Source of the DNA: Chloroflexota bacterium
GTDB lineage: Bacteria; Chloroflexota; Anaerolineae; Promineifilales; Promineifilaceae
Length of the DNA: 42,327 bases
Direction: 5' to 3'
NCBI GenBank assembly: GCA_002746795.1
Contig: PDQY01000038.1
Span: 1-42,327 of the forward strand
Both the position numbers and the translations under genes were made by a program. Shown piece after piece: positions 25,391 to 33,160 of this stretch. Position 1 is the first letter of the stretch, and each line of letters starts with the position of its first letter. A model generated the notes under the pieces. It saw only the letters and a program-made list of their open reading frames with translations, was not told the DNA's origin and did not search any database.

Positions 25391-25410
25391 CGCAATCTAT
25401 AATGATTGCG
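25391..25410. promoter_or_regulatory. Palindrome containing a -10-like box between ftsH and the amidase gene
   Basis: CGCAATC-TATAAT-GATTGCG: a perfect 7-bp inverted repeat whose centre is TATAAT on the plus strand. It lies 107 bases from the ftsH start and 82 from the amidase start. A repressor that bound it would cover a plus-strand -10 box; the matching -35 (TTTCAG, 25375-25380) is weak. Confidence 0.45.
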
Positions 25411-25492
25411 TTGGATTTTCATAAAACTTTCTAATCGTTTCAGGCCGCTTCAGATTATTCCCGAAATATACAAAATGTTGTAAAATAATAAC

Positions 25493-26305
25493 ATGCGATC
25501 TCAATTCTCAAACTCGCCTGGGCAACCACAAACTCCACCAATTTTAAATTTCTTAAAACGGAACTTGCTAACTGTCATTTTTATTATTTTAGCATTTAGC
25601 GGTATGGCTGCCGTGTATTGGTATTTTAGTCCAGAGGAGGCAGAGGCAGATGCGGCAAATGTAGCAGCAGCTTTAACAAATGAAGCAGGTGCCTTGACGG
25701 CTCCAATTCATAAAATTGTGCCCGCACAACCAGTAGTGCAGCGCTTAAGGCAAAGCCCTGGGCCTATCCGCATCGGGTTAATATCAGGCCATAGAGGATT
25801 TGATACAGGGGCTATCTGTGCTGATGGCCTGACTGAAGCGCAAGTCAATGAAGGAATTGTAGAACAAGTTGTAGCTAATTTACAAGAGATGGGTATTCGT
25901 GTGGATTCGCTTGATGAGTTCGATCCCCGGCTGCCCAACTATTCAGGAACGGCCGTTATCTCAGTCCATGCCGATTCTTGTGACTATGTCAACGAGCTGG
26001 CTACCGGCTTCAAGATTTCTGGCTCCAGTATAACTGATTCAACCGCGCTCTCTATTTGCATGGAAAATGCCTATGGCAACGCCACCAAAATGGACTACCA
26101 TGCCAATACCATCACACCCGACATGACAGATTACCATGCGTTCCGTGAATTACCACCCGGTATCCAAGCCATCATCATTGAAGTGGGTTTCATGAATTTA
26201 GATAGAGAACAGATCACAACCGATTCCTCAGTTCCAGCTCAAGGAATCACAGATGGCATTCTCTGTTTCTTAAACCAATACCAGCAGGCAAAAGCCATTC
26301 AATAA
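25493..26305 (+). CDS. N-acetylmuramoyl-L-alanine amidase (Amidase_3), membrane-anchored
   Basis: Zinc amidase that cleaves the bond between muramic acid and the stem peptide of peptidoglycan; 270 aa. One N-terminal membrane helix at about 25-43 anchors it outside the cell. The Amidase_3 metal and catalytic residues are visible: His in LISGHRGFDTGA, Glu in LTEAQVNEGIVE, His in VISVHADSCDY and Glu in IIIEVGFMN. A Cys pair in ICADG and HADSCDYV may form a disulfide. The ribosome-binding site is weak. An L,D-transpeptidase follows 66 bases downstream, so the two probably serve wall remodelling together. Confidence 0.88.
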   Translation: MRSQFSNSPGQPQTPPILNFLKRNLLTVIFIILAFSGMAAVYWYFSPEEAEADAANVAAALTNEAGALTAPIHKIVPAQPVVQRLRQSPGPIRIGLISGHRGFDTGAICADGLTEAQVNEGIVEQVVANLQEMGIRVDSLDEFDPRLPNYSGTAVISVHADSCDYVNELATGFKISGSSITDSTALSICMENAYGNATKMDYHANTITPDMTDYHAFRELPPGIQAIIIEVGFMNLDREQITTDSSVPAQGITDGILCFLNQYQQAKAIQ

Positions 26306-26371
26306 CAAACGGGCAGACATCTGCGGTGTTATGTCAACCACTGCGTCCCACTTTAGCTCTTGTGACCCATT

Positions 26372-27151
26372 ATGAGTAACGAACCCGATCACACAGACAA
26401 AATGATCAAGGGCTGGCAGGCAGCTGCTGGAATCGGAATATTACTATTGGTGCTGATAGCCATGGGAACGGCCGTTATTCTGGCACACAACACCGGCAAA
26501 TCCGCCACCCAGCCACCCCGCCTCATCGCTAATCTCCAACCCACCCCCCTCCTGAACATGACACCCGCGCCCGCCAATGGAGCAACGCCACAACCCAGCA
26601 GCCCGGCGCCAACCCCTATACAAGCCAAACAAATCGCAGAAAAAAGTAGCCATGCTGCTGCCCGGGCAGCATGGACCATCACCCCCACACCCACCAATAC
26701 ACCCACTCCCACCCCCACCCTGGTTCCCACTTTTCTAGCCCCCCAATTGGGCAAGCCCGCCATGCGCCCCTTTGGGGTTAGCCACAACGAAAAATGGATC
26801 GACGTCAATCTTTCCACACAAACACTCAATGCCTATGAAGGCAACGAGATTGTCTACAGCACAAAAATATCAAGCGGCATGGACGACCATCCCACAGTCA
26901 CCGGGATGTTCCGAATTTGGCTGCGCTTTGAAAGTCAAACAATGGACGGATCCAGGCTGGGATATGATTACTATTTAGAAAACGTACCCTATGTCATGTA
27001 CTTCTTTGAAGATTACGCCCTCCATGGCACCTATTGGCACAATAATTTTGGCTACCAGATGAGCCACGGTTGTGTTAACCTATCAACAGCAGATGCTAAT
27101 TGGATTTACAATTGGTCACTCTATGGCACCGTTGTCAACATACATCATTAA
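26372..27151 (+). CDS. L,D-transpeptidase (YkuD domain), membrane-anchored
   Basis: Makes 3-3 type peptide cross-links in peptidoglycan or attaches proteins to it; 259 aa. A single membrane helix at about 18-38 is followed by a long Pro/Thr linker to about residue 125 and a C-terminal YkuD domain with the active-site motif HGTYWHNNFGYQMSHGCVNL, including the catalytic Cys. The linker style (TPTPTNTPTPTPT) is shared with the Ser/Thr kinase and the LysM protein in this window. It lies between the amidase and the DUF6062 gene on the same strand. The AACGGCCGTT copy at 26467 lies in the membrane helix coding part. Confidence 0.92.
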   Translation: MSNEPDHTDKMIKGWQAAAGIGILLLVLIAMGTAVILAHNTGKSATQPPRLIANLQPTPLLNMTPAPANGATPQPSSPAPTPIQAKQIAEKSSHAAARAAWTITPTPTNTPTPTPTLVPTFLAPQLGKPAMRPFGVSHNEKWIDVNLSTQTLNAYEGNEIVYSTKISSGMDDHPTVTGMFRIWLRFESQTMDGSRLGYDYYLENVPYVMYFFEDYALHGTYWHNNFGYQMSHGCVNLSTADANWIYNWSLYGTVVNIHH

Positions 27152-27156
27152 AAAGT

Positions 27157-27200
27157 GACAATAAAACAAAACACAGAATTGCATCGTCAGTTTCAAAAAA
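27157..27200 (+). repeat. Degraded intergenic repeat, copy A
   Basis: Shares CACAGAnnTGCATCGTCAG and flanking A-rich bases with the segment after asnB (30084-30122). Here the left arm is damaged, so no clean hairpin remains. It lies between the L,D-transpeptidase stop and the likely start of the DUF6062 gene. Confidence 0.55.
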
Positions 27201-27214
27201 CGGCGAGGACCCTC

Positions 27215-27961
27215 ATGCCCCAACTCTCCCCCTTTAGTTATCATGAAGTGATCGAGGCTAGTGATTTACCCGGCTGCCCCATTTGTTGCTGGGCAAACAA
27301 CTCCGTTGAACGCCAGTTAAAAGGTCTCATTTTCGACAGCGTCAACGATGTTGATACCCGGTTAAGGATTCGCTCCTCTTTGGGCTTTTGTCATGAACAT
27401 GCCTGGCAGCTGCCAGAGGCAGGCGACAGCGCCCCATTGGGCATCGCCTTCATTTACCGCGATGTCATCAACACCATCAACAACTCATTAGCCAAAGTCA
27501 ATCATTCGCACAGTAAATCAACATTTTTACAGTCAAAATTTTGGAGCACTTCCGACAAAGAGCCAGATTTCAAAAACAAAAGTGTAGCCAAACATTTAAC
27601 CACCGACATACCCTGTCCCGCTTGTGTGCGCAAAAAAGAGATGAGTGATTTAGCGGTAACGGCCGTTATCGATACCCTGGCTGAACAAGATGAACAGATG
27701 ATTGCAGCCTTAAAAAAATCCGATGGCCTCTGCCTCCCCCATCTGCGTCAATCGCTCGACATCGCACCCAATCAATTCACATTTGACACATTGATCCAAA
27801 TACATCAAGAAAAACTCACCGCGCTGATCACAGAATTAGACGAGTTCATCCGCAAAAATGATTACCGCTTCCAACATGAAGGTTTCGGCGACGAATCAGA
27901 TAGCTGGCAGCGAGGCATGACCGCCATGGTAGGCCAAAAACAGAAGTTCAAGAACCGCTGA
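27215..27961 (+). CDS. DUF6062-family protein with Cys/His metal-binding motifs
   Basis: Protein of about 248 aa of unknown function. It carries two similar halves with CPICCW...GFCHEH and CPACVRK...GLCLPH. These look like two zinc-binding sites (CxxC plus CxxH) or, less likely, other metal or redox sites. The body is otherwise helical and charged, without a signal peptide, so it is probably cytoplasmic. An upstream GTG at 27155 would lengthen it by 20 codons, but that extension lies in an intergenic repeat that recurs after asnB. The ATG at 27215, with GAGG six bases before it, is better. I recognise the family only by its DUF name; the role is not known to me. Confidence 0.75.
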   Translation: MPQLSPFSYHEVIEASDLPGCPICCWANNSVERQLKGLIFDSVNDVDTRLRIRSSLGFCHEHAWQLPEAGDSAPLGIAFIYRDVINTINNSLAKVNHSHSKSTFLQSKFWSTSDKEPDFKNKSVAKHLTTDIPCPACVRKKEMSDLAVTAVIDTLAEQDEQMIAALKKSDGLCLPHLRQSLDIAPNQFTFDTLIQIHQEKLTALITELDEFIRKNDYRFQHEGFGDESDSWQRGMTAMVGQKQKFKNR

Positions 27962-28075
27962 TCCACAGCAGTGCCCTCACCCAGTGCCCGGCACTTCCGC
28001 CAAGACAAGGTTGTAAGCATAGTCGTAAGTGAATCATTCCTATACTAATCACATCTTCGGGACAAAGGCAAAACT

Positions 28076-30073
28076 ATGTGCGGAATCGTAGGCTCTCTCA
28101 ACCAAACAACAAAACATCCCATAACCGCATCCCAATTACAAAACATGCTTGGTGCCATTCGGCATCGCGGTCCCGATCAGTTTGGCATCTACCGTTTTCA
28201 AGATGACCAAAGCGGGGTAGGCCTGGGCAATGCCCGTTTGAGCATTATCGACCTGGATGGGGGACAACAACCCATTAGCAATGAAGATGGCACCATTTGG
28301 ATTGTATTCAACGGGGAAATCTTCAACTACATTGAACTCACGCCAGCCCTCAAAAAGCTAGGCCATCAATTGGCAACCAATTCAGATACTGAAATCATCG
28401 TTCACCTTTACGAAGAATATGGCGTCGATTGCGTACACCACCTCAACGGACAATTTGCTTTTGCTATTTGGGATGAACGTGAACACACTCTATTTATCGC
28501 CAGAGATCGCGTTGGCATTCGCCCGTTATACTACACAGAACAAGATGGCGCTTTGTTATTTGCCTCAGAAATCAAAGCGCTGCTCACAGATCCACGAGTG
28601 CCCGCAGCGTTAGACCCAGTTTCTATTGACCAGATATTCACCTATTGGAGTCCCCTCTCCCCCAGAACCGCCTTCAAAAATATCTACACTTTACCCCCAG
28701 GCCATTGGCTGCTGGCAAAACCAGGTCAACCTATCCAAATTGAACCATATTGGCAGCCTCAATTCCCTCATGCCAGCACACAAACCACCCTCCCTCCCTA
28801 TTCCTTAGATGAAGCTGCTTTAGAACTCCTCAACTTGCTTGTTGACGCCACACAGATTCGCCTGAGAGCAGATGTGCCGGTGGGGGCTTATCTGAGTGGC
28901 GGGCTGGACTCTTCAGCTATCACAGCCTTTATTCGCCATTACACCGACAACAAATTAGAAACCTTCTCCATTGCCTTCACCGATGAAGCTTTTGACGAAA
29001 CTCCTTTCCAGCAACAAATGGCACATCATTTAGGGACTCAGCACCACATTGTTACCGCCAGTCATCGTGATATTGGTGATGCTTTTCCCCAGGTCATCTG
29101 GCATACAGAAACGCCAATCACACGCACATCACCAGTGCCCCTATTTTTATTGTCTAAACTTGTGCAAGACAAAAATTTCAAGGTTGTGCTTACCGGAGAA
29201 GGCTCTGACGAATTTTTGGGTGGCTATAACATCTTCAAGGAAAATAAAGTTCGCCGTTTTTGGGCCAAGCAGCCACAATCAGAAATGCGACCTTTACTGA
29301 TCACGAAGCTTTATCCATACATTTCCAACCTCAGCAAAGGCAATCTTGCTTATTTACAGAAATTTTTCGGCTATGCTCTTACCGATACCCACAATCCTTA
29401 TTATTCCCATCTGATCCGCTGGCGGAATACGAGCCGAGCCAAACGGGTCTTTTCTAATGAACTCAAAACTGCGCTCCACGGAAAGGAAACGGCCGTTCCC
29501 ACATTACCGGCTGATTTTGATTCTTGGACTTCCCTGGCTCAAGCCCAATACCTGGAGATCACACTGTTCATGGCTGAATACCTGCTCTCATCCCAGGGGG
29601 ATCGAGTAGGAATGGGTCATTCTATTGAAGGTCGCTTCCCATTCCTAGATCATCGTGTCGTGGAATACGCCAATCAGCTTCCACCTCAATACAAGATGAG
29701 AGGTGTCGATGAGAAACATATCCTCAAACGAGCGGTCAGCGACATCCTCCCCGACGAAATTTGGAACCGGCCAAAACGGCCGTACCGTGCCCCCATTCAT
29801 CGCAGCTTCTTCCCCGAGAAACGGCCGTTATCCTGGGTGCAAGAGATGCTCTCAAGCGAGAAAATTCAAGCAGCCAGCTGCTTCAATCCAAATGCCATAG
29901 CCAACCTGAAAAAGAAAATCGAACGACTAGGTCAACTCAGCGAAAGCGATGACATGACCCTGGCAGGCGTCCTTTCAACCCAGCTCGTCTACGAACAATT
30001 CATTGCAAAATTCCAGCCGCCCCCCCCCATCAACGAAAATGATGACATCAAAATCGTCAACAGGACTGCTTAA
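28076..30073 (+). CDS. asnB: Asparagine synthetase (glutamine-hydrolysing)
   Basis: Converts aspartate, glutamine and ATP to asparagine; 665 aa. The N-terminal Ntn glutaminase begins with MCGIVGS, so Cys2 is the nucleophile, and shows RHRGPDQFGIY and FNGEIFNYIEL. The C-terminal synthetase domain has the ATP-pyrophosphatase loop YLSGGLDSSAI near residue 275 and TGEGSDEFLGGY. It is of the long AsnB type used either for free asparagine or in amidation of other molecules. A TATACT box at 28041-28046 suggests a short leader. Two AACGGCCGTT copies and one near-copy lie in the second half. An 11-bp inverted repeat follows the stop. Confidence 0.95.
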   Translation: MCGIVGSLNQTTKHPITASQLQNMLGAIRHRGPDQFGIYRFQDDQSGVGLGNARLSIIDLDGGQQPISNEDGTIWIVFNGEIFNYIELTPALKKLGHQLATNSDTEIIVHLYEEYGVDCVHHLNGQFAFAIWDEREHTLFIARDRVGIRPLYYTEQDGALLFASEIKALLTDPRVPAALDPVSIDQIFTYWSPLSPRTAFKNIYTLPPGHWLLAKPGQPIQIEPYWQPQFPHASTQTTLPPYSLDEAALELLNLLVDATQIRLRADVPVGAYLSGGLDSSAITAFIRHYTDNKLETFSIAFTDEAFDETPFQQQMAHHLGTQHHIVTASHRDIGDAFPQVIWHTETPITRTSPVPLFLLSKLVQDKNFKVVLTGEGSDEFLGGYNIFKENKVRRFWAKQPQSEMRPLLITKLYPYISNLSKGNLAYLQKFFGYALTDTHNPYYSHLIRWRNTSRAKRVFSNELKTALHGKETAVPTLPADFDSWTSLAQAQYLEITLFMAEYLLSSQGDRVGMGHSIEGRFPFLDHRVVEYANQLPPQYKMRGVDEKHILKRAVSDILPDEIWNRPKRPYRAPIHRSFFPEKRPLSWVQEMLSSEKIQAASCFNPNAIANLKKKIERLGQLSESDDMTLAGVLSTQLVYEQFIAKFQPPPPINENDDIKIVNRTA

Positions 30074-30074
30074 A

Positions 30075-30122
30075 GGCTGACGATGACATAAAACACAGAC
30101 CTGCATCGTCAGCCTCAAGAAA
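30075..30122 (+). repeat. Hairpin-forming intergenic repeat after asnB, copy B
   Basis: GGCTGACGATG (30075-30085) and CATCGTCAGCC (30104-30114) form a perfect 11-bp inverted repeat around an 18-base loop. There is no T run, so it is not a standard terminator. The loop and right arm recur in degraded form at 27157-27200, which suggests a REP-like dispersed element. Confidence 0.6.
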
Positions 30123-30163
30123 TAGCATCATGCCCCATCGATAATGATTTAATGGCCGCGCAT

Positions 30164-33022
30164 TTAACGCCCCATCACATTGGCCAACGTGGCACAAGCC
30201 GGACATCCACCATTCTTGCGTACCATAGCATAACCAGCCTGCGGATCATCTCCCCAATGTGTAAAGTCAACATTAAAGACAATAATCAGGCGCACATTTC
30301 CTGTGTTAGCCGCCACACTCACCGCCTCAGCCAGCCAAGCCGCATGTTGTTCCACAGAGGTATTGGCCGCCCAGGAAAAACGTTCCGGGACACCGCCATA
30401 ATCAGTGCCAGACAAATATCCCAACTCTGTAAAACAAACAGGCTTCCCAAACTGAGCATAGACATTCAAAGTAGGCAGCAAATACCAACTGTAGTGAGCG
30501 CTGCCCGAGGGATGACCAGTGGTTGACGAAGGCGAACTGGCACCCGCATTATAATGTGCGCCAATGCAATCAGCGTAGTTGCCGCCGCCAGCCGCCAACA
30601 TACCAGCCATGTAGCGATTATCCGCCCAGGCGTTCGTGTTATTGTCAAAACCAGTTGGGGCAGGCGCCCCGCTAATGACCATCACATTGGGGTTGGCAGC
30701 TTTGATAGCATTATAAGCAGGAGCTAACATGTTATTGACATAACTAGCCGGATCGATCTCCCCGGCTGGCCACTCAAAGTCGATATTCATCTCATTCCAA
30801 ACTTCAATGGCATCTGGGCCTAAGGCAGCAACCCCTGCCAAGAACTGAACATACTCCTCAAAGTTAATGCTCTCAGGGTACGTATTGGCGCCCGGGATAC
30901 TTAACAGCACTTTAAAACCAGCACCATGGGCGCTGTTGATGCGTCCAGCCAGGTCATTGGGATTACTGCCAGAACCCCACTTGTGCTGGAATTTAACCCA
31001 GTTCATGCCAGCTGAAGCCATCAGGTCAGGATTAGCAAATGAGTGCGTTTGTCCCCCTAACTCAAAACCGCCCACTGCCACTGGTGGCGCAGAAACTGGC
31101 GGCGGTGGGCCAGATGATGGCGCTGGTGACTCAGGCGCGGCGTCTGCGGAGGTATCCGTGTTTGCCGAAGCATCTGCTGCGGCACTAGCTGGCGCAGACA
31201 CAAGCTCATCAGTCATATCTGGGATAGCATCCATATCAAAGTCATCGGCGAGCGTGAGCATGCTGGTTGCCACCCAGCCCGTCTGTCTCCCTGCCCTGTC
31301 TGAAAACTTAACCTGAAGCCAATAGCCAAATTCATCACGACCAACAATCTCAACTTCGGTATCTTTGAATATAGGCGCCGGGAACTTTTCATAGCTCTCA
31401 CCGGGGCCAACATGCACAAAGGTATTTCTCTTGACAATACCAGCTGCTTCACCCCCATTTTCTGCTACGGTGACCGGAAATGTGCCCAAGGGTATGATCG
31501 CTTCTCCTGATACAAAATCGACTTGAAGAGTAAACTCGCCCGGTTCTGCAGCACCTTCCCAACTGAAAGCAGTGTCGTCGCTGCTCTCTTCGGCGATGAT
31601 GTGCCCTTCCTCATCGACAACAGTCCAGACAAAGGCGGGAGCCGCCTGCTCAGACTCAGATAGTGAGATGGGCGTGGTAAAAGCGACACCTTGCAGATTG
31701 TGGTTAACGGCCGTTTCCATCCGTTGGGCAATGCTCTCTGCAGACGCCAACCATACTTCACCATCCTCTACCGGGTAATGATAGGCGGCACTGTCCTCAT
31801 GCCATTGGATGGAGGGCACAGTGCCCGAAATTTCTGCTGTAACGGCCGTTTCTAGTTCAACCGCAGATGGCTCCACCACAAGCGCTACATCATCAAAATG
31901 CAATTGTAGTTCTTCATCGGTCAACACTGTCCAGGTATCGTCTGAATTGAGAACAGCACCGGTAGGAATGAGAGCCACGAGCTTGCGCCGGTCGAGGTTA
32001 TCTGTTGCCCAAGTCAGCAGCTGCGACCCTGCCCCCTCTTCATAGCTGGCAGGGTCAAGCGGCAATGGCAGGTAGAGGCTGTCTGTAATGCTGCCCAATG
32101 CCGCCCAATCATAGCTTCCTAAATCCATGCTTTCCGCAGCGGGCAGCATCAGGGCTAAATTTTTCCCTTGAGCGCTCAATGCGTCAGAGAGATTTTGCAC
32201 AAAGACCATGAAAGCCTCTTGGTCGTCAGTAGATACACCTTGGATGTTCAAGTTGAGGCCGGCATAAGGCTCTACCGCGCCGACAACAGCGTCTACAAGC
32301 CCCGTTTGGATCTCGCTGTCCGCAAGAACGGCCGTTATATTTCCCTCAGGGTCCGTCAGCTGCAGGTATGCATTCGCCACGTCAGCGGGAGCGTCAGCCA
32401 ATGTGCCCACCAGCTCCCCGTCCTCGCTCATCGTGAGGGTGCTTGCCATGATTGTGGTGGGGATGGGGTCAGGCTGTGCCACCTGCGCCAACGCCACAGC
32501 CGAAAACAAGGCATGGTCGGCAGAGCGACGCTGCTGCCTGGCAGAATCGTACTCCGAAGGAATAAACGTCCAGGATACCCCATCCCAGCCAACCATATCG
32601 AGCAAGTCCACCTCGGCTTCTGCGGGGGTATTGATAGCAACTTGTCCAGTAACGGCCGTTTCGGCACGCTCAAGCATATAAACATCACTGACCAGCGCGA
32701 GATTGGTCGGAGGAGCTTCAATCTTGGCGTCAGCCAGGTCAGCCACAGCCATGACATTGACAGCGCTTTGACTGGTAACGGCAATTTCCCCTTCAATTTC
32801 GGGCACGGCAGCCGGTTCTGGAGTGGGAGGTATTTCAGTAGGAACGGCCGTTTCCACCGCCACTGTTTCCATTTCCCCCATCTCCTCATCGTTGGCGGGC
32901 TGCCCCCCGCAGCCGGCCACCCACAGGAGCATCACAACAACAAAAGACAAAATAACAAAAAAACGTTTTTTATTCTGAATAGTAATACTTGATTTTCCAA
33001 CTTGCTTTTCGACCACGATCAT
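30164..33022 (-). CDS. Large lipoprotein: inactive GH18-like, SH3b and clan-A glycosidase domains
   Basis: About 952 aa, outside the cell. The signal peptide ends in a lipobox (LLWVAGC, Cys38), followed by an acidic linker. Residues about 90-440 resemble a spore-germination-type GH18 domain, but the catalytic DGxxxDxE-like motif reads YAGLNLNIQGV near residue 255, so its acids are gone. An SH3b domain follows at about 530-600 (RNTFVHVGPGESYEKFP, then WLQVKFSDRAGRQTGWV), then an Ala/Pro/Ser linker. The C-terminal domain from about 650 is a TIM-barrel glycosidase-like domain of clan A (GH39/GH5 type). Its acid/base Glu is in EVWNEMN (about 741) and its likely nucleophile in CFTELGYLSG (about 866). 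The ATG at 33022 has GGAGG three bases before it; the frame extends ten codons further. It probably binds or trims a surface polysaccharide. Five palindrome copies lie inside. Confidence 0.85.
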   Translation of the reverse strand: MIVVEKQVGKSSITIQNKKRFFVILSFVVVMLLWVAGCGGQPANDEEMGEMETVAVETAVPTEIPPTPEPAAVPEIEGEIAVTSQSAVNVMAVADLADAKIEAPPTNLALVSDVYMLERAETAVTGQVAINTPAEAEVDLLDMVGWDGVSWTFIPSEYDSARQQRRSADHALFSAVALAQVAQPDPIPTTIMASTLTMSEDGELVGTLADAPADVANAYLQLTDPEGNITAVLADSEIQTGLVDAVVGAVEPYAGLNLNIQGVSTDDQEAFMVFVQNLSDALSAQGKNLALMLPAAESMDLGSYDWAALGSITDSLYLPLPLDPASYEEGAGSQLLTWATDNLDRRKLVALIPTGAVLNSDDTWTVLTDEELQLHFDDVALVVEPSAVELETAVTAEISGTVPSIQWHEDSAAYHYPVEDGEVWLASAESIAQRMETAVNHNLQGVAFTTPISLSESEQAAPAFVWTVVDEEGHIIAEESSDDTAFSWEGAAEPGEFTLQVDFVSGEAIIPLGTFPVTVAENGGEAAGIVKRNTFVHVGPGESYEKFPAPIFKDTEVEIVGRDEFGYWLQVKFSDRAGRQTGWVATSMLTLADDFDMDAIPDMTDELVSAPASAAADASANTDTSADAAPESPAPSSGPPPPVSAPPVAVGGFELGGQTHSFANPDLMASAGMNWVKFQHKWGSGSNPNDLAGRINSAHGAGFKVLLSIPGANTYPESINFEEYVQFLAGVAALGPDAIEVWNEMNIDFEWPAGEIDPASYVNNMLAPAYNAIKAANPNVMVISGAPAPTGFDNNTNAWADNRYMAGMLAAGGGNYADCIGAHYNAGASSPSSTTGHPSGSAHYSWYLLPTLNVYAQFGKPVCFTELGYLSGTDYGGVPERFSWAANTSVEQHAAWLAEAVSVAANTGNVRLIIVFNVDFTHWGDDPQAGYAMVRKNGGCPACATLANVMGR

Positions 33023-33160
33023 CTTCCTCCATATTCCGTCAGGAACAGCCACTCAATCATTTGCACAAATGAAAGCGAACGGCACCGTTCCTTAAACATA
33101 TTTTCATATCATTCGAGATGCATCTGAAGCATCCACAGCATTTAAGCGCAATCATTTCTC

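Noticed and set aside
32168..32992. Long plus-strand frame of 274 codons opposite the glycosidase-like lipoprotein
   Set aside because: It is antisense to a gene with clear domains, has no recognisable similarity and no ribosome-binding site.
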